In this document: positions 35,517 through 48,127 of the stretch, piece by piece
How the letters are laid out: the number at the start of each line of letters is the position of its first letter
How positions within the stretch are numbered: the stretch's first letter is position 1
DNA from: Rosellinia necatrix
Taxonomy: Eukaryota > Ascomycota > Sordariomycetes > Xylariales > Xylariaceae
Assembly (NCBI GenBank): GCA_021209875.1
Contig: JAGYVD010000007.1
Span: forward strand, 1,178,001-1,242,000
DNA length: 64,000 nucleotides
Reading direction: 5' to 3'
The notes under the pieces: generated by a model
What the model saw: the letters and a program-made list of their open reading frames with translations, nothing else
What the model was told of the DNA's origin: nothing
The model's database searches: none
Position numbers and translations under genes: made by a program

Positions 35517-35925
35517 CTCGTTAACAGTTACATACCACCCAACACGGAATAAAGAAGGCGTGAGCTTTGCAAGTGCGTATGCCAAGACGATGAACAGGTG
35601 AAGGAAGGATTAGAAATGTGCCCCAAACATCTTAAGATGTTTAAATATGATCCTAAACAAGGAGGTGCTAATTCGCACTAATGTATCCGCTCGCGCCCGC
35701 TCGTGCCCGCTCGGTTCCGCACTTGATCACTAAATCGATCAATAAGCACAGCATGGGGGGAAAGAATGTTCGCTTGCCCCTTGTCTTACCCATCACTTAT
35801 TTAAGGTGAATATCGGAGAATAAATATAAAGATGATAGCCAAGAGTAAAGCCAAATGTATCGGTAATGAAAGATCCTAGTATCCCATGAATCTAGTCATT
35901 CCCCATTTCCTCAATTGGATCCCCG
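35517..35925. other. Short intergenic region
   Basis: About 400 bases between two minus-strand genes. It contains a degenerate GCCCGCTCGT repeat (35690-35720) and is otherwise AT-rich. Promoter of the MOSC gene expected here. Confidence 0.6.
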
Positions 35926-37656
35926 TCAAAGTCGGGCAAATCCCGAATGTCGGTCCTGCCATCCAGGGCTATTCGTCTCCTTTTCCTTCCCCTCCCTCCC
36001 TTTACCTCCTATCAGGATATTTGTCCCTAAAACTCGGGTTGTTGAATTTTGGTTCATATTAACCTTTTTCCCTACAAATGGCTTCGGTATGACGAAATGT
36101 GACAAATTGCGCATTGATCTGACCGAAGGCCTGGCTGTATTGAGATTACTCGGCTCGGTTTCCGTGTCTACTGTCCCCTTTGTGGCTAAATGACTCCTTG
36201 AAGACCCAAGAGAGACTTTATCACGTTCGTACCAATGGCTTGTCGAAGACAGCTCTGTTCCGCATGTTGCGACGGTTTCTGGAGGCCCGTCCGTGCTGCT
36301 AGATGAATCAGAGGGTCGCATCTCCACTGCAACCTGATGCGCAGCTTGCTTAAACGCGTCGTTGATTAGCTTGTCGCTACTTTGTTCATCTCCACAAGCG
36401 AATTTCATCCACATATCGTTGATATTGTCCGAATCGCCCAGGGTATTTCCCCGTATATATTGCCGATTAGATGGAAGCCACTTGTGGTTCTCAGATGAAC
36501 GTCGGCCGTGTTGAAGAGTACTGTGATTTTTCTCGATCGCTTCGATGCTGCTATGTTCTGATGAGCGATGCCTAGGCGGCACGCCTGACTCGCTAGAGAG
36601 ATGTAGACTGGGCAATCGAGGCTGGAGGTGAGCTGGCAATGTCAAAACACTGCTCCCTGAGTCTTCAATGTGGATTTCAGAGGAAGCCATTGTCGTTAAA
36701 GGGCTGTTTAATTGAAGAGTTGTAGGGTCCTCGCACAAAACCCAATCTCTCCAACTTTGTTGTTCCGATTCTTGTGAAGGTGGCACAAGCTGAATTGGTC
36801 GTCCGACTTCTACTTGCATACTCCCCTGATCATCCGAACTTGACGGTGACCATTGCAGAATCTGAAAATTGCCATTCCGACGGGGAGCTGGTTCATGAAT
36901 GGCTGGAGATGAATAAATGATCTTAACAGGCGTTTCGGGTTCGCCTAGAGAAGTTGCCAGCGCTGACGACATGCGGTTTGAAGCACGACCTATGTATTCA
37001 TATTCTTCAAGCTCTAAAAACTGTCTTTGCTGACTGTCTCCTGGTGTCCGGTTATGCTGAGGGGCATGTCGGTCGACGCTCAATTGTGAGCCGGTAGCAA
37101 TACTCGGCCGTATCTCCTGGCTGCCGATCCTAATTCTCATGGACGTTTTCTTGAGGTGCTTCCGGCGTCCCCCTCCGTCTGCTACAACGTGCTTTCTGGG
37201 CTCAATATGCACCTTTTCAGGGGGTTTGGCGACTCTGGCCCATCGTTTCGTAGCATAGACTTGCCCAGGAAAGGATATATCCAACGGCTTCTGCAGCCCC
37301 AAGCCAGCCCAATCCAACTTCTCAAGCAACTTCTTTCGCCGTTCCACAGTAGTAGTGGGATTTTCGCCGTCGCTGCCACGTATATATGCCGAATGTTCCA
37401 ATCGAGATCCTCGGCCGGTAGGTAGCAGCAGGGGAGTGGAATTTTCGTCATGACGGCCCTGAGACAAGAATGTCTGACGTGGTAATTTCGGGGTTGCTTC
37501 GGGTGCCAGGAATGAAATGGCGATGGGCTCTTGTTTAGCACCACCATTAAGTATGTTGCTGCGGGCTTTCGCGAAGTGTTGCTTCTGTCGTGCGAGCAAT
37601 GCGTTGCGCTGTCGTCCTCGAGAGTGGCGGGCAAGACTGCCTTCGGTCCAGTTCAT
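35926..37656 (-). CDS. Conserved fungal protein of unknown function (MNWTEG family)
   Basis: Single-exon frame of 576 residues. The N-terminus MNWTEGSLARHSRGRQRNAL continues as a basic helix (LLARQKQHFAKARSN) that I recall as the conserved signature of a fungal family without known function. The rest is Ser/Pro/Gln-rich, with basic patches around residues 110-180 (ERRKKLLEKLDWAGLGLQKP, and RRKHLKKTSMRIRIGSQE) and probable disorder between conserved islands. There are no membrane segments and no enzyme motif. The basic start and patches suggest a nuclear protein, but that is a guess. The frame is open throughout with normal codon use. Confidence 0.75.
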   Translation of the reverse strand: MNWTEGSLARHSRGRQRNALLARQKQHFAKARSNILNGGAKQEPIAISFLAPEATPKLPRQTFLSQGRHDENSTPLLLPTGRGSRLEHSAYIRGSDGENPTTTVERRKKLLEKLDWAGLGLQKPLDISFPGQVYATKRWARVAKPPEKVHIEPRKHVVADGGGRRKHLKKTSMRIRIGSQEIRPSIATGSQLSVDRHAPQHNRTPGDSQQRQFLELEEYEYIGRASNRMSSALATSLGEPETPVKIIYSSPAIHEPAPRRNGNFQILQWSPSSSDDQGSMQVEVGRPIQLVPPSQESEQQSWRDWVLCEDPTTLQLNSPLTTMASSEIHIEDSGSSVLTLPAHLQPRLPSLHLSSESGVPPRHRSSEHSSIEAIEKNHSTLQHGRRSSENHKWLPSNRQYIRGNTLGDSDNINDMWMKFACGDEQSSDKLINDAFKQAAHQVAVEMRPSDSSSSTDGPPETVATCGTELSSTSHWYERDKVSLGSSRSHLATKGTVDTETEPSNLNTARPSVRSMRNLSHFVIPKPFVGKKVNMNQNSTTRVLGTNILIGGKGREGKEKETNSPGWQDRHSGFARL

Positions 37657-40600
37657 GATGGCTCACCGGAGTATGGATACTTGTTAAAAGGATATTGGTT
37701 TGAGTAGTGATAAATTAGAATCGATACAACTACCGGCTTTCCATCCCTAGCGATTCTAGATGCCTACTAAAGAATGCAGAGAAACTGGAATGACGAGGTC
37801 ACGGCCTCAGACTACCGCCGAAGGGGATATTAAGTAGGTAAGTTGTTCGTTCCCATGGTTGCTACGGCGTTAGCAGCTACAAGTAAGTGGCTACCCAGGC
37901 CACATGTCTTTCCCCATACCATATCAATTGGTTTTGGCAAGAGCGCCCTCTCGACAAACCATAGTGACGCTCTTGCCATTGCTGTCCATGCCATCGGGTC
38001 GCAACACGGGTAAACCATACTTAGGCAGGCAGGTACCGGTAATGACAGGAACTGCTTCAAAACCCACCTATCCGCCTAGGCATCGCTGTAATCTCGCCTA
38101 CCAGAAAGCATACGGCCGTTGGGATTCTTCATCGACGGTGGCACAACTTGGGATGTTCGCCAAGATTCGATAACCATTTACCGCTTACAATCCTGTCCTT
38201 GGAGGATTGGTCGCGTACGTGTAAGAATCTGCACTGCCACTCTGCGAGCCCCCTCGCGACAATACAGCTTCTTCTTCTCTAGGTATGTGTTCGCAACCGA
38301 TGAGCGACCGTAGAGGAAACTAAGTAAGGATATAGATGATAGTTATTCTCCATTGCATCAGGAAATAGACGTCCCCTTGTCGTCTCTATCGCAAAGAACA
38401 ACCCTATTGATTTCTCTCCCGCCTAGCATTGTACCAACCATTTCAGTTGGCAGCCACTCTTCCCACCGTCTCGCCGTCGGCAAAGCTAAGAAAGGGGCAC
38501 GCAGGTTGTTGTGTTGCACCGCAGCACACATTTTATTTTCCCACACCATGAAACGTCTGCTTGGCTAGGTTAGTGCAGTAGTCTGGCCATCTATTGTACA
38601 GGAGGTAGTATGGGCCTGCATGGCGTCACCCGCCTGCATATGTGGGCTTACAGGAAAGAAGCAATTAATTAAGGCTTTATGTGAGAAGCGGTGAAAATGG
38701 TTGTCGAGGGAGGTATCAACCCTCGAATCTCAACTTGATCCGGCACTTGATCTAGTATGAGGGATTATTGACTAGCACTTGGTGCCTAACTAACAGAATT
38801 GCATTTCTTTTGGTCTTTTGGTTGTTCGGCTGGATTCGACTAGAGGCTTGTTGAAAATGGCTTAGTGGGCTCAACCCTGGCCATCGACGGAGTTTTGGGT
38901 GTGCCAAACAGCCCCAGCCAGCTGAGCTACCACCACCAATGGGAGGCTTGCGATAACGCAAATCTTTCATGAACAAATACGATAGAGTCACAGGCCACCC
39001 TCCACATCTTACACACCCCGCGATCCGGGGGGAACGGGGGTTATCGCGTGCATGCCTCAGTCCAGATTTAGATTATTTGTGAGTCCAGTCAGAAAAATTC
39101 GGACTGGTCGTGTGCGTTAGTGCAAAAGGTACATAGACACCAAACTGTATTATTTCTTCCCTTACGCAAGAGTTTTTCCTCTTCGTGACACACCGATAAA
39201 ATGTCAAGGTACTGACTGTCCTGATCGAGCTATGGCCCCTAGTCTAGGGGGAGAAGGGGGGTCCCCATTCGTGGGGTTCAAGGAGCCTGACACCTTTAAA
39301 AGTGGGTACCTAGATCGCAAATGGAAAACCGGAGACAATAGACGATGACACTTGAAGTAACTTGTTCAATCAGGAGAGAAAGAGAAAAAAAAAAAGTGTA
39401 TTAATCATTACTTACTCAATACTAGTCTAAGTTACCTTGGTAGAAATGGCGCGTTATGTATTGCGTAAGTTATTGCAAAGAGTACCAGTCATATGCATCG
39501 GGAAGCAAGCCAAGACATATGTCTATCCCAAATCTGACCAATTCTTCGACATGTAAGTCCAACAATCACAACCCAGCTAGTTTTTTTTTTTTAAAGCATG
39601 GAGAATTTTCAGATGTGTTATTGTCATTTAATGGGTGCATATTGGTAGTTCTGCAGACCTACATATTCGGGAATTGCGCTTGCTGAAACGGAATACCTAA
39701 CGAATCGCCAAGTGCTTGAATTTCTGACTCGATCGGTCGCCGAACCACGGAGCCTAAAAGTTGATGCTCACCCCAAGTTCGCCTGCCATACTCGTGACTC
39801 AATTTACTTGTACGATATGGTCCGTGTTACCAGACAAGGAATATCTCCTAACCAAGAAACATGAAGAAATATTGGCTTCAGGTCGGTAAATGGGCTAGTA
39901 AGGGGAATACGGGAGCGGGTCGTTCGTAATATTGTAAGATTAGTCACTTCTTCCTTGCTTTATTCAGGTCCAAGCCTCGGGAGAGAAAGAAAGACAAACA
40001 AACGCCCAACGCCTTGACCGGCCAATTATCGTCATAATGGATAGGAACTAAAGGGAGCCTCTATGCTGATCCCAACAAGATCTAAAACAGGACCATGTAG
40101 ATAGATACCCGGGTAGGCAATGAACGGCCAACTGACGGGTGACGGGGACGGGACGACGGGACTTTTCCCAACAGCACCCAGTCATTGCCTAGTCTCACAC
40201 TTCGAGATCCGCACGAGGCATTAATCATGGAGCTCTCCTACCGGATAAAGACACACGCGTATAGTCCGTCTAGCCACATAGCCGCCTGAGTTCGTGTCAA
40301 GGGCCAAAGTTCTTCTTCTAGACCACGCCAAACGGGGCTCAGCATATATGTCAATCCGCCAAGGCTATGAGGGTGTAGCATCGTGATGTGCGCCCGATCG
40401 GAGCTGGAGCGATGGTTGGTTCCTGAAAATCAACCATCTTGTCCCAGCCGAATCTCTAGAACTTAAAATATGTGAGGCATGCATAATTCAGTTGAGGCGG
40501 CGAACAAGAGCCCACCCAAATCTGCAACCTCAACACAGCATACAGCATGGTGCAGGGGCTCTAGCCTAACATCGCACGCCCTACCTGTCTAGACTACATT

Positions 40601-41804
40601 AGTAGTACTCGCCAGAATGCACACAATACAACGACAAAACGTAACATTTTGGCTATTACTGCATTTCCATAGCATTTCTGAATTACTCGTACGTATTAAC
40701 CCGTGTCATCGTTGTACTTGTAATGGATATTGAGGGCTCCCAAGGCAGGGATCCCAGTTTTTCTCGGATGGGCATCATCACAAGCAAACAAATAACAACG
40801 CCCCTCGCTTGACCAACAGCCGACTAAAGCCGGGAGCATCGTCGAGGCGGTAAGTACCTAATGGGTTGAACTAGGTCGGTACTTGTGTAGGTATTGTTGC
40901 ATCATTTCTCGGAATCAGCAGCGCGCGGTGAAAGGGTGACGACATTGTTGAAGACGGGATTCCCATGATCAGTTTACACGGCTGTAAAAAGGGGTTTAGA
41001 GGCGTATGATAGCTGATGCTTCCATTGGTTGTGAGCTTTGAACATCGTCAGCGCGCAGGAATCGTGTTTTCACTACACCAGAAACGGGTACCCTTCCTGG
41101 GTATCTCGCAGGTATCCCTTCGGCACCCCACCGGGGGGTCCCACTCGAGCCTGCCAAGGGTCCCTTTGGTCACTGGTGGCACCGCCCCCCAACTCGGTCG
41201 GTCGTACGGTGACGCCGCCGCTGGAGCGTAGCGTGGGTGCACACCCGACTGGAGCAGGTAGGCAAGTAGGCAGGTATACGAACAGCAAAAGCATATTTCT
41301 GGAACAAGAGGCAGCGGCGGTATCTGTAGGTACTTAAGCAGGCACAGGCCTCGGGTAGGGACGTTTTCAATACATGTTGCAAGCGGGTTAGAGTCAAAAA
41401 CTAAACCGCGGCTAGTCTAGATAACCAGCGGTGGTACTGCCTGGTACCTCATCTTCAAACCATCCCATTGCCCATTGCCCACGCTTATCTTTGTCAGTTG
41501 TCACCCAATCAGGCACAACCCAATTGACCTGTAGCATCGCCTGTGGTTGCGCCCTGGTGCCCCCCGACAACGGTCAACGCAGGTTAAAAGGCCTCAGCCC
41601 CCCGCCTGCTCCCCGAACGCACTCCCTACGTCTCAATCCTTCACCTTTGCTTCCTCGAGCATCCGAACATTGTCAACGCATCCCATCGTTCACCATATCC
41701 GACCCGAGGGCGTTAACCCGATCAATCTTGCATTTTTGCATATCGCTCTGCCCCCAAACACCCTAGGTTGAAAATTTCCATCCTTCACAAGCGCAACCGC
41801 AACA
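37657..41804. other. Gene-free region, 4.1 kb
   Basis: The longest gap in the window. Only short frames are seen. A tRNA-like string occurs on the minus strand near 38870-38945 (TAGCTCAGCTGG, A-box-like), but no cloverleaf forms. A and T tracts lie at 39387-39396 and 39580-39592. The right end (41430-41804) is pyrimidine-rich with many short C runs, as expected for a promoter and 5' leader of the strongly expressed glutamine synthetase gene. Confidence 0.55.
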
Positions 41805-43825
41805 ATGGTATGCCTCACTGCAGTCGGCACCCCACCGAGCTGCCCTCTCGCCAGCCAATTACCCCTCACCTTACGAGACGATTTGCTAACAGAATCCCTT
41901 CGTCCGCCAACAGGCTGAAAGTCAATATGTATCGTACACTGAGAATGTGAGCCTCACCCTATCGAACCCCCGTTCGTGCCACGGCTTCTAGAAGCATTCA
42001 CGCTGGCGATACGCGAATGGAGATTGGAGGACGGCGTGCTAACGAATTCGCCCCGATGCAGCTTCTCAAGTACATGAGGCTCGACCAGAAGGGAAACGCC
42101 ATGGCGGAGTACATCTGGATCGATGCTAACGGGCATGTGCGGTCAAAGAGCAAGGTAAGTCTATAAACAGAAAAATTTTCCTCGGTTATCTCTGCCGAAT
42201 GGCCGAGGTTTCCATTACTTGATCGGCTTGTGTCAACCATGGATAATCATGGACGCGGCCAAGGGCCATCCTCCCATCTCCATTTTAGAAGATCACCCCG
42301 AAGCTTCCAAGCCAAGCCGGTGCCTGCGCCCGCGCCCCAAGACCGGGCTCAAATCACCCCCACACACACCGACCTGCCGCGCCCTGCGAATTCGTAAATC
42401 ATAGATCCTCGCAGCGCACGGTGGGCGACCCTTGCAATCCAACCCACCCAGCCAGTTCGCACTTCGAGAACGGTCGGAATAGATTGAGACAGGGTCGCCC
42501 GGTTTCGCTTGCTTGGTGCTCCCATCCCCACACACCTATGCCTAGTCCTCATCCTCGTCCCCCCATCCCTTCCCTCCCTCTACTCCACGTCATCGCCCCA
42601 GCGTAGAAACGTCGCAAGCCGGCCTCATTGGGCCGTTATCTCAACCATCAAACCAAAGAACCTTCTCCGCATTTTGTGTTTACCAATTACAGGAGAGTAT
42701 GCGTCCCGCTAACACAAACGCCCTCTTACCTAGACAATCACCAAGATTCCCGAGAATGGAGAGATCAAACCCGAAGATCTCCCCGTGTGGAACTTCGACG
42801 GTTCCTCCACCAACCAGGCTCCGGGCGATAACTCGGACGTCTACCTTAGACCCGTTGCCGTCTTCCCTGATCCCATGCGCGGTGTTCCTAACATCTTGGT
42901 CCTTACCGAATGCTGGAATGCCGACGGCACACCCAACAAGTTCAACTACCGCCATGAGTGCGCCAAGCTGATGGAGGCCCATGCCGAGCACGAGCCTTGG
43001 TTCGGTCTCGAACAAGAGTACACCCTATTCGACATGGAGGATAGGCCATATGGCTGGCCCAAAAATGGTTACCCAGCCCCCCAGGGCCCCTACTACTGTG
43101 GTGTTGGTGCTGGCCGCGTGATGTGCAGAGACATTGTTGATGCTCATTATAAGGCATGCTTATACGCCGGTGTCAAGATCTCGGGTACGAACGCCGAGGT
43201 CATGCCCGCCCAGTGGGAGTTCCAAGTCGGCCCTTGTGAGGGTATCGAGATGGGTGACCATCTGTGGATCGCCCGCTTCTTGCTCCACCGTGTTGCCGAA
43301 GAGTTTGGTGCCAAGATCTCGGTTCAGCCGAAGCCGATTCCCGGCGACTGGAACGGTGCCGGTCTACACACCAACTTTTCCACCAAGGAGATGCGGGTTG
43401 AGGGTGGCATGGTACGTGATGAAAACTTTGAAGAATAAACTCCCAGGTTTCCAGCTTTGCTGACTGATACATAGAAACATATCGAGGCTGCCATCAAGAA
43501 ACTTGAGGGCCGCCACCAAGAGCACATTGCTGTCTATGGTGAGGGTAACGAGCTGCGCCTGACCGGTAGACATGAGACCGGTGCCATCGATCAGTTTAGT
43601 TTTGGTGTTGCCAACCGCGGCGCCTCAATTCGTATCCCAAGAGAGTGTGCAGCGAAGGGCTACGGTTATTTTGAGGATCGACGACCTGCTTCCAACGCAG
43701 ACCCTTACCAGATCACTGGTATTATGATGTGAGTCTCGCCCCCTTCTCATCGCCTCTCCGTCGTTGCATCATGAAAACTGCTAATACCCTGCAGGGAGAC
43801 TGTGTTCGGCCCAATAAAGGAGTAA
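41805..43825 (+). CDS. glnA: Glutamine synthetase
   Basis: ATP-dependent ligation of ammonia to glutamate, eukaryotic type II enzyme, cytosolic. Six coding exons: 41805-41807, 41914-41946, 42062-42154, 42734-43411, 43475-43728, 43795-43825; 363 residues, the usual length. The first coding exon is only the ATG; splicing joins it to [11 protein letters not shown], then [11 protein letters not shown]. Active-site landmarks: [17 protein letters not shown] (Glu metal ligands), [27 protein letters not shown], and [11 protein letters not shown]. The last intron splits an ATG (AT|G) ahead of ETVFGPIKE. Intron 3 is long for this genome (579 bases). The start is forced because no other upstream ATG splices in frame. 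Nitrogen regulation is expected from the family but not shown here. Confidence 0.95.
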
Positions 43826-44997
43826 GCTGGTTTATACCCCAATAGTTAAAGACTTTGTTTCTCTTGTAATCGTTTCTACATAAACGCGAGCCGGTGTGCT
43901 ATGAATTGCTATGATTGTACGGATACCCAAACCAAACCCGTTCGAATTCCTTTAGTGAATATGAACTACACATCATCCAAACGACAGTAGGGGTAATTAA
44001 TTATCTAGGGTGCTAGAGTAAACCCTGTGTCGGATTCTGCCTGTGATGCTGACGATCGAATCCCGAAACACAAAAATGAGGTGCATTCGGTTTGGTTCAG
44101 CCTTATAGCTAGGAGATAAGTATCCAATTAATATTGATCTTTGCCAGAACCAAGTTTTACGCCTTCTTCAACAAAGCGCCAGAGAATCTGGGATAAAAAT
44201 TCTATGTCACTCGGTTGTCATTCATCCCATGATAGATAATAGATATTTAACATTGAGTTGGCAAAACCCTAAAGGGCCTATTAGGTCTCGATTTAGATTA
44301 GGTATGTTATACTCGTTTCTGGGGCTGACTCCTCAGCTCCGTGCCACGATTACGTAGTAGGCAAGTAGTAGGTAAGTAGCACAGCGTCATCCAGCCCACG
44401 GTGCAAGCCACCACCATTATGCCGAAATAAGTATGGGGCGCTTTAGGTATTTTTAGCTGTTGACGGGATAAAGACGCTAAGGGGAGGAAACGTCGTGGGG
44501 GGTTTAAGCGGCAGGCAGAGCGACGAATCAGTGTGACCTGGCTTGATTTAGCTTTGCAATACGGACACAAATGGATAGTCCCTCGTTATCTTACGCTAGA
44601 CATAGTATACCAGCCGTCGATCTGAATCCTTCTTCCACCCAAGGTGCCGTATTAAGGTAAGGTGGCTCAGGGTGTAGGGAACACGTTAACCGAACCAGGG
44701 TGGCATGAGAGGGGATCAGCCTCAGTCAGGTCCAAATTGGGGTCGATTGAGCCTTCGGTTTGCTTTTCCGTGTCCGACCTGGTGCCGCCGTGCGCAGGCG
44801 TCATGCTGGAGCTGTCTCAGCCGGGCTCCATGATTGATGTAAGACGGCCGTTATCAGCAAGGGGATTATCAGCAGGGGATTGCCAGTTTGCCGTTATGGA
44901 CTGGACACGGCGGGCAAAAGAATGAAATAGGGCAGCCGCCCCTGACCAAGCCAGGGCCAGAATCTCGTCGTGCGCGAACGGCAGACCAACCTTCATC
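43826..44997. other. Intergenic, no gene seen
   Basis: Holds the glutamine synthetase 3' end and the promoter of the receptor gene. The plus-strand ORF at 44662-44925 lies in the promoter-proximal part and has no known similarity. Confidence 0.6.
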
Positions 44998-46293
44998 ATG
45001 GCGTACTACCCGCCCTCGACCGTCATCCCCGTCTACTCCGTGTTCATGGGGGTGGCCATCGCGCTGACGGCGCTCCGGCTCTGGGTGCGGCTCTCGTTCG
45101 CGCGGATCCCGCTCGGGATCGACGACTACACGCTGCTGCTGGGGCTCGCGATCGCGATCGCGTGCAACGGGATTCAGTACTACAACGCGCTGAAGGGGAC
45201 CGGCGGGGAGGCCATCACGGGCGGCGAGATGGCGCGGACGGTCGAGATCGCACACAAGATCGACTGGGCCATGATCGTCATCGAGAAGGCGGCCTTCGGA
45301 GCCACGAAACTGTCCATCTTGTTCTTCTACCGGCGCATCTTCGGCGTCTGGGACAGCTTCCGCCGCGTCAACAACGCCCTGCTCTGGACCGTGCTCGCCT
45401 GGGCCGCCGTCTTCACCCTCGCCGACGTCCTCATCTGCGGCGCCCACCCGGAGCTCATCTGGGGCTACGACCAGGGCATCGCACTGCGCCGCTGCGGCAA
45501 CCGCGGCGCCCTGCTGCTCGCCTTCTCCGTCACCAGCGTCGCCACCGACCTGCCCATCCTCGGCCTCCCCTTCTTCTACATCAGCCGCCTGCAGATGCCC
45601 GCGAGCCGGAAATGGGCCACGGGCTTCGTCTTCTTCATCGGAGCCGTGTAAGTTTGTCACCGCCACCCCCTCCTTCGCCTCCTGCTCCTCCTCCCCTCGT
45701 TCACCCACGCGCGCAAAAGCTGGCCAACTGACTTGACTTTTCCCGCCCGCCGTCTCAGATCCACGAGCGCCAGCGTCCTCCGCCTCATCTTTCTGATCGT
45801 CTCCTACCCTGTCGGCCGGCTCAACTTCGCCTACCGGCCGCCGCCGGACGACCGGACGCCGCTCGTGCTCAAGGTCTTCAACCCGACCTTCTGGGCCCTC
45901 GCGGAGCTTTGGCTCGGCCTATGGGCCGCGAACCTCCCGCCATGCGCGCCGCTCCTACGCGGCGTCAACCTCCGGCCCTACCGCATCCTCGGTGCCGCGT
46001 ACCGGTGGCGGACCTCCTCGGCGGCGTCGGAGGGGACTGCCAAGCCGCCGCCACGCCCCACGCAGGAGGCCGAGGGCTCCGCTGTTGCCCCCGGGGACAA
46101 AAGAGATAGCAGGGCAGACTTGTGGGGTCAAGGCGCCGTACCTTTAATCCCGGTGGCCGGGCATCATACTGCGGGGGCCGGCGCTGTCCCGCGGGATCCC
46201 CCCTCGTTGGCCCCCATGAGATGGACGGGAACCGGCCGATTGTCAGGGTTTAACCACCTGTCTTCTGCTGAGCCGACGTCTCAAGGGGGATAA
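44998..46293 (+). CDS. Pth11-like / rhodopsin-domain integral membrane protein
   Basis: Fungal seven-helix membrane protein of the rhodopsin-domain family that includes Pth11-like receptors. Two exons, 44998-45647 and 45759-46293, encode 394 residues. The start MAYYPPSTVIPVYSVF leads straight into helix 1. The family hallmarks are seen: LRLWVRL followed by GIDDYTLLLGL (helix 2 start), KAAFGATKLSILFFYRRIF (helix 3), the segment ending in VTDLP-type residues here read VATDLPILGLPFFYI, and after splicing STSASVLRLIFLI. The Cys-rich CFEM domain of true Pth11 is absent. The C-terminal 110 residues are a Pro/Gly-rich cytoplasmic tail. Codon third positions are strongly G/C. Receptor function is inferred; many relatives are untested. 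Confidence 0.85.
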
Positions 46294-47524
46294 CAAGGAG
46301 GAATCAGTGTAAAGAGACTCTCTTTTTGCGATTCGGGTGCCTTTCGGATCTCCTGTGTATGGACCTGAAACGCGCCGATGAACCACGGTTCGTACCATAT
46401 ATTTGGAATATCAGAGACAACTCCCCCTTTTGGGGGCATATCCCGACCATCCTTAGGCGAGCCATCGGGCTCGAGCGCCTTCAAGCCCGTCTAAGTCGCC
46501 ATTAGCCGAGCTCTCGGCGCCGATACCGGCGAATACGCCTTCTCTTTCGACTGCGACTCTGGCTATCAACCTGCACCAGCAGCGCTCGAGGCCAACGAAT
46601 ACCGCGGGAGGATAGAGGAAGATGGTAATAAGCGAACCGCCAAACCTCCCCCTATGCCTAATGTTTAACCCCTATGCCGAGTCTTTCTGCTTCACAAATT
46701 ACCAGTGTTCCTCTGGGACTACATTTTTAGGAGCATGAGGCTAGGTAGTGGGAGGAAATGTGCTTGAAGTCGGGATTAAACGCATTACCCACAAGTTTTC
46801 CATGAGTGTCAAAGCTCAGTCGGGTTTCAATAGCCGAAACCCGAGTCACCCGTTGCGGATTCCGAATGGAATACCAACGAACATGGGTTAGCCGAGAGAG
46901 TGGGAAGATGGTCGACCGATCTAGCATATCAGGCCATTCAAGACTATGGGTTGTCAGATATTCATCTGCAAACACCATTTCCCCGCAAGGACCGTGCCCA
47001 GGTAGGACTGGCAGGCAGGATGACAGAGCTAATGTTTGGCGTAACCTTTACACACTACCTTGAGCATAAGTCACCTCTCTTGAGCTCGGTACGATGATGC
47101 GCCATACCAACCAGGTAGCGGCCATACATATCAGTATTAGATTCAGACCTAAAAATGCCCACTAAATCTCTCGACACGTTACCCAAATATCAAGATCCTA
47201 TGAATTGTAATAGCATTCCTACTTCCCTCCTCTATCCACCGCGGGCCAACAGCAGCTGGACCCCCAAAATCATAACAACAACGGTCGCCTTGAGCTAGCT
47301 CGCAGCTCTTGGCAAGCAATAATATTCAGACAGTCAATCCTGATGATTGGGATACTATTAGAGTGGAACGCAAAAAAGGGATTTAGTAATGTGAGCTGTA
47401 AGTATTTCGAACATAGATAAACTCCTTCTCGTTCCGCCCAGGTTCGTGTGCCAATAATACCAGAAACTATACAGACAAGGGCCCCTTGTCCGGGGGAGGG
47501 GGGTGGGCAGGAACCACGTTTTCA
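46294..47524. other. Intergenic, no gene seen
   Basis: 1.2 kb between convergent genes. Short ORFs at 46727-47097 overlap on both strands, without similarity I can recognise. Confidence 0.55.
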
Positions 47525-48092
47525 TCAATCCGCTCGCGTATCCACCCAGGTCTCCTGCTCCGGGTCCCAGACGCTGTACGCGTGAGGGTCGTACTCGGGG
47601 AGCTCGCAGTCCCAGACGTCGTCGGCCCAGGTCAGGGCGAGCCGGTCCGGGTCGAGGCCGGCGGCGTCGGCCAGCGCGGTCCGCTGGGCGCGGACGCGGT
47701 CCTCGACGCGGAGGATCTCGCGCAGCCAGGGGGTCGAGACGCGGGCGCCGGCGAGGCTCCAGTGCTCGACGACGCTGCGCACGAGGCCGAGGAAGTCGAG
47801 GTGGCCGAAGGTGCCGCGCGGGAAGCTGAGGCCCTCGTGCGTCAGCGGGTCCCCGAACGCGCTCGCGCCGCAGCTCGGCGGCGACGACGACGCCGCGTCC
47901 GGCTCGATCAGCTGGTTGAACGTCTTGCTCTCCCGCGTCGGCACCGACGCGCTCGGCAGCACGACGTGGATCCGGGACCGGGGCGCGCTCGTCCTGTGCA
48001 TCGCGTGGGGTCGGAGGGGGACCGACGCGAGCATGAGGAGGCCTATGGAGTGCGGGGATCAGTTTTTCCCCCTTTTGTTTTTTGGCAGATCT

Positions 48093-48127
<35 letters not shown>

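Noticed and set aside
38752..38991. Possible tRNA on the minus strand
   Set aside because: An A-box-like string is present, but the anticodon loop lacks U33, the T arm does not pair and no acceptor stem can be formed.
44869..45708. 279-codon minus-strand ORF
   Set aside because: Antisense shadow of the Pth11-like receptor gene; Glu/Asp/Gly rich without similarity.
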